Shown: positions 1 through 12,396 of the stretch, piece by piece | Layout of the letters: each line of letters begins with the position of its first letter | Numbering within the stretch: the stretch's first letter is position 1 | Source: Chamaecrista fasciculata | Taxonomy: Eukaryota > Streptophyta > Magnoliopsida > Fabales > Fabaceae | DNA length: 64,000 nt | Assembly: GCA_003254925.1 (NCBI GenBank) | Contig: QANZ01016113.1 | Span: 77,385 to 141,384 of the forward strand | Direction of reading: 5' to 3' | Notes under the pieces: generated by a model | Seen by the model: the letters and a program-made list of their open reading frames with translations, nothing else | Told to the model about the DNA's origin: nothing | Databases searched by the model: none | Program-made: the position numbers and the translations under genes

Positions 1-559
1 ATATCAATCAAATATATCTCAAGTAGAAGTTAGAAAAAGAATAACGAAATAATGAGATCAAGATTAATTTATTGACTATCAACTTTGACAATTCCCTTCA
101 ACTGTGACTGTTCTAACTAAAGACTACTATATTAAGCTAACTCTAATATTACAAAATCAAATTCAAAGAGATAGTGTGATACTGTGCTACCAAGTAATCC
201 CATTAACTTAATTTGCTAGGAACCTGATTGTTTGGGAACCAAAAAAATTTGGGACTACTTTGAACTTTTGAAATTTTCCTAAAAAAATTAAGTAATGGGT
301 GATGGCCAACTACTGGGGCTTGCAGGACTTCTTCCTGCTCACTACAAATTTATTTTTACAAAATAATAATAATAATAAGATCTTGAAATCCTGTGAAATT
401 CTCAAACACTAAATGATTATAGATTTAAATGAACAATCTTGATGTTGAAAAAACTAGAGATCTTGGTACATGTAAAGTCTTAAAACTTTTCTTCTTATCT
501 ATCAAGTAGAAAACACTCCCAAAAATTAGAATGGTCACAAAGATATTGAGAAGTCAAGC

Positions 560-1320
560 AAGATCAAAGAAATGATAAGATGCCATGGCAATATCCACCA
601 TCAAACTGCTTGATCAGATGTTTCTCAAGAACAAACAAGAAACATCATCAAATGGTATATTCATATTCATATAAATGGTATATCAATTATCATTTTGCCA
701 AAATAAGAAAAACATATGAATCATCAATTGTTCGCCGCCCATTCGAGAAACAATCATCGCATCGCGAACCATCTAGAATCGATGATGAAATTGCCGCCAC
801 ATACGGCATCAAACCCCAGATCAACATCCAATCGACCTACGGAATCAAAGAAACCCTACACCGAATCCCTAACAAAAAAAAAAACTGAAATCGTCGAAGA
901 AAATCGAAAAGCCAAAACAACCACCGAACTACAAAATTAAAAACAAAAATATATCGCAAACAAGAACGCAAAATTTCAAAAATCAATCAAAACTGGCGAG
1001 GATCAAACCAAATCATGATCGGGAAAGATATATCGCAAACAAAAAATCAGAATCGAAATATTCAGTAGAATTAAGGGCGTGGATTTACGAAGGGGGTTTG
1101 AGAGTAATTTTCTTCTGGGGTTGGTCTGTCTCCAAAAAGATTGCGTTTTTTGCGTGTGGGAACTGGCGAAGAAGGTGAGAAAAAAATATATCGCAACTTT
1201 GAGAATTGAGATATACTCATATACACATACATATACACATAACATAAAACATAAAACATGTATATATAAGAGAAAGGAGGGTGTTATTTAAATACAATTA
1301 TTATTTAATTATGGTGGAGA
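560..1320 (-). promoter_or_regulatory. Possible promoter and 5' leader of a minus-strand gene beyond the left edge
   Basis: Read on the minus strand, about 1320 down to 560 looks like a plant promoter and untranslated leader: a TATATA stretch near 1258-1268, a CT-rich block (1320-1350), then T-rich stretches alternating with less AT-rich segments that could be leader exon and first intron. No long open frame exists here; the small ORFs on either strand show no recognisable protein. The coding part would lie left of base 1. This rests only on composition and signal-like motifs, and the region could equally be non-genic. Bases 1-560 show nothing else recognisable. Confidence 0.25.
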
Positions 1321-1646
1321 AGGGAAGCGAAAGAGAAAGAGAGAGAGAAGTGGGACCCACAAAGAAGGACCCAGTGGCTACCACCAATACAACCGCCTCA
1401 TGATAAAAGAAGAAGAAGGCGTGAATATAATGAAGGATGAGAAGAGAAGATGAACTATATGAGCCATGAGCCCATAAGGTTGGCTAATGGCTTATTAGGT
1501 GGTCCTTTTGGTCCTTTGAAGGTGTGGTTCATTGATACCGTACTACTTCAAGGAGTTTAGATTTATCCTAGAGTAAACCAACAATTCAATCCCTAAAAGA
1601 TTTTTGAGTTGATAATTCAATTTTTGAAATATTAAAATACATAATT

Positions 1647-2019
1647 GGTAAAAGTATTAATTTTCTCCTCAAATTTTACATCAATCGTCAATTACGTCCC
1701 TAATCTTTTTTACTGTCAATTTCGTCCCCAATGTTTCACATTTTGGTCAATTTTATCTTTTGCTCTTACTTGGCCAAATATTAACGATAAAACAAATGTG
1801 ACTAATGATATATAATGTGAAATTGATAGAAAAAGAAACTCAAATCTTGACTCATATTGAAAAACACGATGTAGTCTGTCGTTAATTTATTGAAAAAAGT
1901 TAGTCAAATGATAAATTAACCAAAATGTAAAATATTGGGGACGAATTTGACAGCAAAAAAGATTGGGGATGAAACTGACAGTTGGTGTAAAGTTTGGGAA
2001 CGAAATTAGTGATTTTGCC
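1647..2019. mobile_element. MULE-type MITE, 373 bp
   Basis: Two arms of about 105 bp form an imperfect inverted repeat; both are rich in the word CCCCAAT or its complement. The ends are GGTAAAA and TTTTGCC. The element is flanked by a perfect 9-bp direct repeat, TACATAATT (1638-1646 and 2020-2028), the size expected for Mutator-like transposition. It has no coding capacity. About 2065-2190 looks like one arm of a second, degraded element with the GGTCCCTC word. Confidence 0.85.
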
Positions 2020-2266
2020 TACATAATTTAGTCCATCAATAATTAAAATAGTATACTTATTAGTCAAAAGTCTTATTTTGGTCCCTCTGTTATGTTCATT
2101 ATTCCAAATAGGTCCCTCAGTTATTTTTCGTTCCATATTGGTCCATCAGTTATCCAAAACTTGTCAAATTGGTCCCTCTAACGTTTTCCATCCATTTTTC
2201 CATTAAAAAAAAAGAGGAAAAATAAGCTTTCATCCCCAAAAGTTTTATTTTCTTTTATTAAGGTTT

Positions 2267-2885
2267 CTCAGTGTCTCTTAAACCTTGGCCGATAAATCTA
2301 TTTTGAATACTTTATGTTTGGTGTTTTAAGCACTTTAAAGTATTCTCGAACTGGGTTTAAATAGTTGATTCAATTGCCTTGTGATTAAATGGTATTTGAT
2401 ATTTTGTGCACTTTAAAGTGTTTATAATTTAGTTTAAATACTACAACAACAACAACAATCAAAGCAATTCCCACTAGATAGGGTCGGCTATATGGATTAG
2501 CTGATGCCAAAATATTCTATCTTTTTATAACTTAGTTTAAATATCTGATTTAAATGCCTTATGAGCGTACTTTGAGTGTTGTGGGGCATTTTAAAATGTT
2601 TATCATGGCTTCATTAGCCGTTTGTTCTTTCTTCCTTAAAAAATAATTAAAATATACCAACCAAGTGACATTGGCTTTTTTATTTGGCCTGTCATGGGGT
2701 ATGTAGGCCCTAGGGTTTTATCCTAAGTCTAGTTCACTATTGTAAATAATTTTGATTTTTCATTTATTCCTTTTTCTCTTTTCTTTTTACTAATTTTCTT
2801 TCATGTGTTTGGTTAATGGTGTTTAAGATAATTTTAAAGCCACATCGTAGGGTACCATTTGTTGGATGAGTGTTGTGAAATTCAT
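2267..2885. repeat. Dispersed direct repeat, copy 1 (partner at 5489-5890)
   Basis: This block recurs in the same orientation about 3.2 kb downstream. The matching parts are 2267-2565 with 5489-5760 and 2758-2885 with 5766-5890. About 190 bp (2570-2757) is absent from the second copy. The block carries an antisense RTE LINE 3' tail at 2440-2512 (CAACAACAACAA followed by the TAGGGTCGGCTATATGGAT word). It has no gene. Confidence 0.75.
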
Positions 2886-2928
2886 ATTCACGGTTCACCC
2901 CTCTCATAAAACTATGTAGTTTTAACAC

Positions 2929-3104
2929 AAATTTGAGTTGAGTTGAGTAAACCATAGGTTTGACCAAACCCAATCCAATTTCAATGGGTCAATTTTGGAC
3001 CCAACCCTTCTTGACCAAATTTGGGTTGAGTTGGGTAAATTATGGGTTTGACCAAACCCAATCCAATTTCAATGGGTCAATTTTGGACCTAACCTTTCTT
3101 GACC
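2929..3104 (+). repeat. Tandem duplication, 88-bp period
   Basis: Two adjacent copies start at 2929 and 3017. Each contains the words ACCAAACCCAATCCAATTTC and AATGGGTCAATTTTGGACC. The block runs into a GGGTTGGGTT stretch and ends at 3150-3163 in TTTTGCCACCCCTA, a terminus often seen at hAT-type elements. No matching left terminus was found. Confidence 0.75.
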
Positions 3105-3162
3105 CATTATTTAATAGTTGGGTTGGGTTGGGTTAATGGGTTGGGTCCATTTTTGCCACCCC

Positions 3163-3272
3163 TACTCTCTCTACTACTTCTAACTCAAGTATTGGAGTTG
3201 AATTGCAGGGCTCCTCATACTCTCTCTACTACTTCTAATTCAAGTATTGGAGTTGAATTGCAGGGCTCCTCA
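3163..3272 (+). repeat. Tandem duplication, 55-bp period
   Basis: Two nearly identical units begin at 3163 and 3218 (TACTCTCTCTACTACTTCTA) and run to the word GCAGGGCTCCTCAT. A third, unrelated duplication with a period of 33 bp (AACCAAGTAATGCCTTAGGC at 3321 and 3354) follows at 3321-3374. No coding role is evident. Confidence 0.8.
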
Positions 3273-3469
3273 TGTGATTTATTGATTTGCAGGAAACTTC
3301 TAAAAAGAACCCTCTCACTCAACCAAGTAATGCCTTAGGCTTAGGACCTGATGAACCAAGTAATGCCTTAGGCTGACGACTTGATTCATCACTAGTTAAT
3401 GTTAATTAAAAATCCAAGGACTCATTTTTATCTTTTTGTGAGATCCTAAGATTTTAGAGCAGAGATTTG

Positions 3470-5460
3470 CGACAAATTATAGTTGTATGAGAGGTCTATA
3501 GTGTTTGGATGGAGTTTTAAGCTAGTTTTAGATCGTATTAGAAGTTTATGTTAGAATTTTTAAAAAGTAGTGAACTCATTGATTTAAAAGTTTAATTGTC
3601 ATATTTGAAACTCCCATATTTTATTTGGCTTATGGTAAAAATTTGGAAACAAATGGAGTTTAAAATTTAATTTGATCTTTTATTTTGGCTTTTGGTACTG
3701 TTATAGAGCACTTTGAGTAAGAACTTAAAAATGTTAGAGATAAATTTTTCAAAAACAAATTGCATATTTACAATCTACTCAATACAACAAAGCTAACAGT
3801 GTAAATCTTGTCAAGAAATTCTATTTCTAAAAATTTGAGTTTTTAGGACTATTTGAAAAGTTTCAAATAAGTTTGGACTTTTCCATAAATTCCAGAGCTT
3901 CAAGCACTGCAACTTAATAACAGATTGCCCCCTAACTTCCTGAAATAGTAGAATAGTTCCAACTCGTACCCCACCCCTTCATTTGGTCCAAACTCCAAAG
4001 ACACTTGATTCTCAGTCTTCCCTTCTCCTTCGTCACTGCCACCACCTCTAGTTGCTGCCACCACCGGCGTCAAACATCTTCGCCGGCCAAGAGTCGCCGG
4101 TGACTGCCATCCGGCCACCACCGTGGTCGTCTTTCTTCCCCCTCTCCTAGGTGACGCCATTTTTACTCATTTGTTTCTCTTTGCTCCTTCCTTTCGATTC
4201 CTTGATTTTTGTTGCTTAATCTGTGATGTACTGTTGTTCTTTGATGATCGATTCTTGGTGTCTTAGTTTGAACTTGTTCTTGGCAACGAGTTCAAAGATA
4301 CAATTTTTGTCAAAAGAAGAAAACTCCTTTTCAGCCCTAAGATCTTTTAAAAGTTTTCAAAAAGATCCATCCTTTCTCCTTCTAAAATAGAACCAAACGC
4401 GTATTATTCAGGGACCAGTTCATGTTGCTTCTTGCCCTCTCCCTTCTGTCTGCCGAAGCCGCCAACCACCACTGCCTGCAGTTGACAGAACACCCTCGAC
4501 GCCGGCCACCTCACGTTGTCGTTGCGCACCACTCTCGTCGTTATCCTTCATCGAAGATGCCAGCTCGTCATTGAGGCTCATTGGAGTCAAATTCATACAA
4601 CCAGGAATTTCGCCATATTCCTTTGGTTGTACTGCCTCGCTTCCTCTCAGTTTTGACTATGGGAGGTATGATTTATTTATTTATTACGAGGTTGTTAGGA
4701 GGTGTGTTATAGGGATTTAATCTTGTTTAGGGGACTGATTTTGGGTAAGATATATGCACATTCCACATAATTGTGGCATTTTGAATGTTTGGCTGCACCA
4801 TTTACATGTTCAGATTGTTGTCATTAGTGGCTAGAATGTATGCAAATATAGTCTTTGTTCTAGGCCTAGAACATCACTTTCATGAGTTCAGAATTACATT
4901 CTGATGGCTGGATATACTTACCCCCTTTAACTTCTTTTAAGCACTCTAAGTTTGTTATATTAATTGGCAATTCTATATTTTTTATGGGTTGATTTTACTG
5001 TGTTGTTCCTATAATCTAGTTCTCTATTTTAGCATAATTAAGGGGATGGTTTTTGAAGGAAAATGATGTTGTCCTATCTTGTGTTTCTGGGCTTCCATTC
5101 ATATTTTTTCAAAGGCACTCTTTATTTTCGGTGGGATTGCAGGGATTTTTCTTGCACCACCTTTTTGAGCATTTCAGTGTATTTTTATGTATAGGAGCCT
5201 CCAATAATGTAGCTGAGTTGAGGGGCTCTTTGTGTAGCCATTTTGAGTTTGAAAATCTTAGATAAAACACGTAGAAAGCTTGATTTGTGTTGCTGCTTTA
5301 GTGGACTTGCTTGGGGATTGTTTTATTAGTCATTTGATTTGACACCCATTTTGGCATGTTTGGATTCTGAGTTAAATCCCTTTGATTGAGATGTTGTTTT
5401 GTGCACTTTTGAGCACCTATAAGTGACGTAATGATGTTTCGATTCCCTTTTTGCCTAATG
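3470..5460 (+). repeat. Degenerate LTR-like sequence, no gene
   Basis: About 3680-4200 resembles 6900-7400 inside the solo LTR at 6744-8422: an ordered series of short words (TTTTGTCAAGAAATTCTATTT, TTCATTTGGTCCAAACTC, then a CCACC/CGCCGG-rich stretch, then TTCCTTGATTT). This points to a diverged member of the same LTR family. The rest, 4300-5460, has no recognisable protein. An ATGGGAG followed by GTATG near 4660 resembles an exon end but is unsupported. Confidence 0.4.
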
Positions 5461-5488
5461 CTGTTTTAAGCACCTTTGGGTTTTTAAG

Positions 5489-5890
5489 TGTCTCTTAAAC
5501 CTTGGCCGATAAATCTATTTTGAATACTTTATGTTTGGTGTTTTGAGCACTTTAAAGTATTCTCGAACTGGGTTTAAATAGTTGATTCAATTGCCTTGTG
5601 ATTAAATGGTATTTGATATTTTGTGCACTTTAAAGTGTTTATAACTTAGTTTAAAAACTACAACAACAACAATCAAAGCCTTTTCCCACTAGGTAGGGTC
5701 GGCTATATGGATTAGCTGATGCCAAAGTATTCTATCTTTTTATAACTTAGTTTAAATATTTGATTTTTCATTTAGCTCTTTTTCTCTTTTCTTTTTACTA
5801 ATTTTTTTGCATGTGTTTGGTTAATGGTGTTTAAGATAATTTTAAAGCCACATCGTAGGGTAACCTTTGTTGGATGAGTGTTGTGAAGTT
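5489..5890. repeat. Dispersed direct repeat, copy 2 (partner at 2267-2885)
   Basis: This is the shorter partner of the repeat at 2267-2885. It holds an antisense RTE LINE tail at 5660-5735 (ACAACAACAA, then AGGTAGGGTCGGCTATATGG). It lacks the 190-bp middle part present in copy 1. Confidence 0.75.
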
Positions 5891-6084
5891 CCTAATACCT
5901 TTTCCACAACTCAATAAATGGACTCTTAAACCCATTTTTAGTTCGAGATCATTTTTCAAATTAAAGCCTTATCTACCATGTTTTCAGGTTGTTTTCTCAA
6001 AATGGTTTTCAAGTTTTTCCTAAAATTTGGTAGTGACTCATTTTGCTTAATCATGAAGGGTCATACCAATCTTTAGGAACCAAA

Positions 6085-6584
6085 GATGGGGAGAGATAAA
6101 TATTCAAACTTGCTAAGATTAGAGAGAGAAAAAAGAGAGACATTGATCGAATGAAATGTATCAATGATGGAGAAGGTAATACTGTGATAAAGGATCAAGA
6201 TATTTCGAAAAGAGGGAAGGAGTACTTTCACAAACTTTTTAATGAAGGACAAAATGTCTGCATGTCATAAGAATAAATAAGTATTAATGAGGAGGATCTC
6301 AATTATTGTTTCTATCAGAGAATTCAAGAGCACGGAGTAGTGCAAGCATTGTGAAGAATGAATAATAGTAAAGTAGTTGAACTTGATAATATACCAAGTT
6401 GGTTAACAAAGCTTTTTAATGTGATATTGAGATCCAAGAAAATGTCACATGAATGGAGGAGTACTTTAATCCCCTTGTATAAGAACAAGGGGGATATACA
6501 AAATTGTGAGAATTATAGAGAGATCAAACTCATAAGCTACACTATGAAGTTACGAGAGAAGGTTATTGAGTAGAGACTGAGTAT
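6085..6584 (+). pseudogene. RTE-type LINE reverse transcriptase fragment
   Basis: Conceptual translation gives pieces typical of plant RTE LINE ORF2: KEYFHKLFNEG near 6220-6250, then NIPSWLTKLFN, RSKKMSHEWRSTLIPLYKNK and NYREIKLISYTMKL at 6380-6560. The last is the start of the reverse transcriptase fingers region. Frames are broken by stops (for example just before 6358) and the highly conserved W-K and R-G positions are altered. The ORF stops abruptly at about 6584, where sequence of an LTR-like element (TATAACATCCCCG) begins. This is a dead fragment without its catalytic YxDD part. Confidence 0.8.
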
Positions 6585-6743
6585 AACATCCCCGAATTTA
6601 TGATGTACTTGTTATTGCGAGTGAAAATTATGATTCTATTGTTTGATTGCATATTTTAAGAATTAGGGATTATTGGATTAATTGTGGGATTATATGTGTG
6701 AAGTTATGATTCGGTGAATTGTTTGTCTATTTTAGAAATTAGG

Positions 6744-8422
6744 TGTAATACCCCAAGATATTATAGAAAATATTGCACTTAGTATTATGATTGAATAAAA
6801 AATTATATAGTGAATTTAGTAATCATTTTGAGCTTGTAATTAAATTTTGGGAATAAACAAAGTTTAAAATTTTATTTGACATTTTATTTATATATACCGT
6901 AAGAAAAAACTTATGAGAAAGAAATGGTAGTTGAGAGAGATTGAATTTTCAAAAATAAATTGTATATTTGAGATTTACTCTTCGCAACGAAAGCAACAAT
7001 ATAATAAATTTTGTCAAAAAATTCTATTTTTTTTTAAATTGAGTTTTCGGGACCATTTTGAAAAAATTCATATGATTATGGGAAATTTTATAAATTCTAA
7101 TTCCTGAGACTCTGCATCTAAATAGTAATTTCGCTCCTTAACTTCCAAAAAATTCCAAAATAGCCCCAAAACCCCTTATATCAGTCCATTTGAACCCCCT
7201 TCTCATTTTGGTCCAAACCCTCTAGTCACTCACTCACCTCTCCTCCACCCGACGTCCAGCCACCACAGAGCCCTTCCCCACAGCAGTTGCGACTTCCGAC
7301 AACCCCCCAGAGCCGTCGCACGCCGGTGAACAGCCACCATCGCCGTCTTCCCTTCTATGTTCCTTGATTTGTAGTCTCTCATCCTTTTCTTCACTCTTTT
7401 GGTCCTTCTCTCTCTTGGTGGTCTAGACTTTTGCTGATATAACTCATATTTCTTGATGTTAGCTTGATCACTAAGCTTCACACTTCATTTTCCAACCTTG
7501 ATATCCATCTTGGAAGCAACACAAGCTTGTGTAAACAACTCCAAACTCCATTTTCGGCCAAAATGAAGGTATACTCGAAAATCATCAAATTCTTCATTTT
7601 TCTTGATGCTCTTTGTTGGAATGGACCATTTGATGATACTATATCATGTTAGGAACCTTTAGAAGCTTTTAATACTCCATAATATTGAGATTTGGGGCTG
7701 ACTTTACTCTAGGGTTCAAAAGTGACGAAAATTTAGAAAATTTGGGGTTTTTAACCAAATCTCTTTGTTTTCTTGAAATTGATGGTTCAAATGAGTTTGT
7801 TTGATGATGATAATGAATTCTATTTTTGAATTTAGAGGGTGTATTTTGAAATTTGATGTTTTCGAGTAAAACTTTAAAGTTGCAAACGGGTCACTATGGA
7901 TGGTTTTGATAGTTTTCTTGAACTAAATGAGTTTCTTTGAAATTATGGAGGATCTTGAAACTAGAATCTAGCATTTAAAATGTAAGAGTTGAAGTTTTAC
8001 ATCATGGTTGGTGTTGGAAGTGTGGATTTTCAATCTTGATAGTTGGTTTTACTAATATACCTTTAAAAAAGTTGATTATTGATAAAGGATTTGTTAGAGC
8101 TCCCAAATATTAACCCAAGATCTCTTAGAGTTAGATGGATGCCTTATACTTGGTGTGATGCCAAAGTTGTTGATATTGAGAATGAGGTAGAAGCTTGAAA
8201 AGGCTCATGGTATGTGTTAGTATGTGTAAGATTTCACTTGGGGAGTTTGTGTTAGGAGTATTCTAATAGGATGAATGTGCTTTGTTAATAAATTTAGGTA
8301 GTATGTTGATTAGTGAATTTTAGGTCATTGTGCATTGATTGTGGAATATGGTAGTGTTAGGCTTACGGGCCATCGTCGTTGTGGTTTGTGCCAGTCACGG
8401 ATTCCGTGAGGGGGTCGTGACA
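6744..8422 (+). mobile_element. Solo LTR, 1.68 kb, with 5-bp target duplication
   Basis: The segment starts TGTAATACCCC and ends GGGGGTCGTGACA, so it has the TG...CA ends of an LTR. It is flanked by TTAGG on both sides (6739-6743 and 8423-8427). The GTAATACCCC start and the GGATTCCGTGAGGGGGTCGTGACA-type end (in pieces at 8398-8422) are like Ty3/gypsy LTRs of many eudicots. No internal retrotransposon region is present, so unequal recombination between two LTRs is the likely origin. It sits inside another LTR-like sequence that starts near 6585 (AACATCCCCGAATTTATG). Confidence 0.85.
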
Positions 8423-8427
8423 TTAGG

Positions 8428-9518
8428 TCTTAATTATGAATATTGTAATTTGTTTGCATCTTTTGGAAATTCGAACTTAATTACAAATTTAGTGTGATAA
8501 AGTCTGTATATTTATTTAATGACATTAATTTAGGATTTTGGGAAAAATGAGAAGATAGAAATAAAATCGTAGCAAATTAATTAAATTAAATATTTAGGGG
8601 AGGAAAATAAAACATTGGGGATAAGAGATTAACTTAATTTAGTATGGTGAAGGATTGAATTAAAATTTATTAAGAGTCACCCATTAGAAATTTCAATTAA
8701 ATAGCTTGAGGGACTAAAATGTAAAGAGAGTGAGAGAGTGAGGGGGAACTGTGGCGTTATAGAGTGGATTGGTGAAAGAGTCAGCAATTACACAAATTGC
8801 TAATAAGTCCCTAGGCAAACCTAATGTCATACATAATCATATGGGTTTGGGTTAGCCGCTTGTTTCTTCAGAAGAGAAAATTAGAAGAGAGAAAGAGAGG
8901 TAGCGAGGGAGAGATGGTGGAGCAGCGAAGGGGAGAGAAGGAGTAGAACTCGAGCTGTGGTAGTTTGATTGCTAAGATCTTGGTGTCATTTCAAAGCTTA
9001 AGAAGAGTGTAAGCTGGTGATGGTATTTCATGTTAGATCTAGAAAGAAGGCTGCCACAGTGTCAGGAAAACAAATTTTGAAGCTAAAAGAGGTAGGGAAA
9101 CTTTTCGTGACCCATTAGAAACTCCATTTATGAATTTAATTGCAAGTAAAGTGAGTGTCGAGGAAGAAAGGTATCGATTTACTGTTGTGTATGGCTGCTG
9201 ATTCATTTAACTGATGTGAGAAACTCTCTTCTATGTCAAGTTTAATTGTAGAGGTGGAAAATGTGTAATAATTGGTTGAATGCGTTGCATTGACGCTAGA
9301 TTATCAATTTCATGTGTATTCGTTTATAGATTGCTTGAAAATGTTACGAAAGTTACCTTTGATGCCTCTTAGTTGCTCCGAGAAGGCTGTGGTACTGGTT
9401 GATTTCTTTCTTTTAAAATTCATACAAACTTTATTAATTGACATGGTTACAAACCTGATTTAGAGAAATAACAACTCTATAAAAGTGTATATGAATCCTG
9501 GTCCGTAGAGGTGCATGA
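8428..9518 (+). other. LTR-like or leader-like sequence, no gene recognised
   Basis: This continues the sequence interrupted by the solo LTR. It contains a purine-rich stretch (8870-8945, AGAGAGAAAGAGAGG type) that could belong to an LTR leader or to the 5' leader of the SRD2-like gene downstream. No protein can be recognised. The 63-residue ORF at 9272-9463 has no known similarity. Confidence 0.3.
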
Positions 9519-9526
9519 CCTGGAAC

Positions 9527-10581
9527 TAAAGTTGTTAAAATCGTTTAGGGGGTAAAATCGGGTCAAACTTGCTCAAAATCGCGAGTTTAGACCGAGTTCA
9601 CGAGTTTAACTCGGTCTGCTTAGTTTTTGGCAAAAAAACTGGTCCAGGCAAAAAATTAACAAGTCCAGCCCAATAAATTCAATTGGACCCCTACCCATCA
9701 GCCCAAAACCAAGTCTGCTTAATTTCTATCCCTAATTCCTCCTATTCGACGCTACTGTGCTCGCTCATTCACGATGGCCTTCGTTCTTCTCCTACCTCGT
9801 GCGACGCTCATTCACGGCCAACGACGATTGAGAAACTACAGCCTACGACGGCGACCGGTGACGTCCGTCGTTCATTCACGGCCTTTCTCCGACAGCATTC
9901 ACGAAATCACGGCTCGTTGATCGGTTAGTTTAGTTTTGCAATTTTGGTTTTTGATAATAGTGGTCCATTGCTGCGATTTTGGTTAAGTTATCTGCTCTTT
10001 TCACTGAATGTGTGGTCCATTGCTGCGATTGTGTGTGGTTCTTCCTTGTCTAAGTTGTCTTGCATCTCCATTCATAGATAGTGTCTCCAATATTGTACTC
10101 TGTTCTCGCAAATAAGAGAGTCAAATACAGAAGCTTATATCTAATTGCACATAGTGTCTCCAATATTGTATTTTTAGTGGAAGCTTATATCTTATCAAAC
10201 TTGTTGGGTGTGAACACCAGTGTGAAATTTGAAATGCCTTTGCTTGAATTGCTTGATATAGACAATGCTGATGATGATGATGGAGGAGATTATGAGAAGA
10301 CTTTTTGGAGAATTTTGTTAGTTTTGAGTGTTTGATTTAATTTATAGTTTTGAAGAACTTATCTTAACTTGCTAATTTGTTATGGTGATATTAGTGTTAA
10401 ATATTTAGACTTATATCAATGGATGCCATATTGAGAATTTGAGATATTTATGAAAATTGTTACGCATCATGATATATTCTGAAAATTTTATTATCTATAT
10501 ATAGGTAAACTCTTACGATTTTATGATACGATTTTACCCCCCTTTTCGATTTTACCTAAACTCCCGATTTTAACAACCTTG
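9527..10581. mobile_element. Non-autonomous hAT element, 1055 bp
   Basis: Terminal inverted repeats are TAAAGTTGTTAAAATCG on the left and, read inward from the right, CAAGGTTGTTAAAATCG. The insertion is flanked by a perfect 8-bp duplication CCTGGAAC (9519-9526 and 10582-10589), the hallmark of hAT transposition. Subterminal words AAAATCG recur. The interior has two short ORFs (9683-9928 and 10081-10335, the latter with an acidic DNADDDDGGDYEK stretch) but no recognisable transposase. The left end of the element at 30549 resembles its right end. Confidence 0.9.
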
Positions 10582-10589
10582 CCTGGAAC

Positions 10590-12349
10590 AGGGGAGCATG
10601 ATAGTCATATTAACTGCTGGTTTAATGTAGAAAAGTCTGTTTGTTAGTTACCTTAAAACTGCTAGGATTTAATGAACATAATTGTATAGAAGTTGTGAGA
10701 ATGTAAATGCCACAATGAATGTATTTCATGAATAATTGATACTTGCTGATTTGTGAGCTGTCATGGTATGATAAAACCCCATTAGTGATATCCAAACCAC
10801 CATTTAAGAGGGGTCGAGTTATGACTATTTTAAGCATGAATATATGTTTGTTGTGTTGTGAGTACTGTAATGAGGGAAATAAAACTAAAAAGGAAATTGT
10901 TGTAGACATGGTATGCTTTGTGAATCACATGGTATAGGCTAAATAAGCATAATAATCAACAAGTAGTGGTCGAATTTGTATGTTGTATGTTTGAAAAGGG
11001 GAGGAGGAAATTAATTTAGGTTGTATGTTTGAAGATACTTGTATTTGAAATTATGAAATGTATAAGTGTGAAGTAGACATGAAACATGTCAAGCGTTGGC
11101 ATTGTTAAATGATGCACATTAGAAATGCTGCTAATTTAGTGATTAGAAGAAAATATAAATTATATATTTATAAATGTAGTGTGGGTAGTTGCGGGCCCCA
11201 AGCTAGATCCCAATATAAGAATTTTAGATATTGCATGAAGAAGGGACCACATAAGACTTGTAGACAGTATGTGTTTGGAAGTGTGCACTTGTGAAGAAGT
11301 AATTAATCTTATATAAAGAGGAAGAATGCCATGATTTGTGATTCTGTATGTGTATCTATACATGGCTCTAAATAATTGTGTGATAATTACTAATGTGATA
11401 TACTAAAATTTCATATGCTTTAAAATGACTGTAATAAAGGATTGAAATATAATGCTTTAAAATGACTGTATGATAATTACTAATGTGATGTACGTGAATT
11501 TTGTATGATTACTTTATGGTATACTTGATTGAGGTAATTTACCTTGTAGACAAATGCATGATAATTGTGTATGTCTGTATTACAAGGGGATTAAGTATTT
11601 GCATGAGGGTATATACTTAAATGTTTGGGTATGGTTGTTGAAGTTGATGTGCTATCTAAATGTGAGTTGGATTGATAAAATGAAATAAAAAAGCTTATGT
11701 AGCCAAGGGAAGCTAGTGTTTTAATTGCACAAGCATGATAAGCGATCAAATATGAGGGGTACAGCTTATCACTTACACATGGAATGGATATGAGTGTTAT
11801 AAGGACAGATTGATTATGAAATAAGACCCTTATACAAGAAATTTGTATGGTTGTACTAGACTCGTGTACACACTAGAGGATGCTCTAATATTAGTGACCT
11901 AATCACATGAGGGCCAGCATATTACACTAGAGTTTGATTGCAGAATTCTGTTTTGCACTTCAAGTCTGGATATAAATTTGGGATATTCTAACTTGTTTAT
12001 TCGTGGTTAAATGCATATGTTCTTACTTTGTTCTCTTTGAAGTCCCTTTGAGTTGAAAAGATGCAAATGATATGCATCATTCTGGTGCAAAATCAAAATC
12101 TTCTCAATTGTTATGGCCCATTCAAATATCACGAAAGCTTCGTGAATAGTATCATATGAAAGCTTTGAATAGTGAGAAGGCTTTACTAGTGAATAATATT
12201 AGATTAGGCTGAAAGCTTTGAATCTCTTAGGTTTCTTATTTGAACTACAAAGTATTGCTGAAAACTTAAAGTTTGCACCACCTCCTTTACTGCACCTTCT
12301 TTTTCTTTGATTTTTCGTGTGTACTAATATGTTCTTCTCCTCTTTGCAG
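10590..12349 (+). other. Upstream region and probable 5' UTR intron of the SRD2-like gene
   Basis: No protein-coding stretch is recognisable. The end of the region, TCTTCTCCTCTTTGCAG (12333-12349), is a good splice acceptor lying 47 bp before the start codon, so the gene probably has an intron in its 5' untranslated region. The upstream leader exon could not be placed. About 10600-11950 may include LTR-derived sequence. 11440-11500 repeats the words ATGCTTTAAAATGACTGTA and ATAATTACTAATGTGAT from 11380-11430. Confidence 0.4.
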
Positions 12350-12396
12350 TTGCCAGAAATCAACTTGCACTAACTTAATTTTAAAAAGGAATTGAA

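Noticed and set aside
580-1291. Several ORFs of 60-100 codons on both strands
   Set aside because: Overlapping frames, low-complexity or leader-like composition, no recognisable domain.
3900-4160. Minus-strand ORF of 86 codons
   Set aside because: Derived from a CCACC/CGCCGG-rich stretch that recurs in the LTR at 7240-7350; not a conserved protein.
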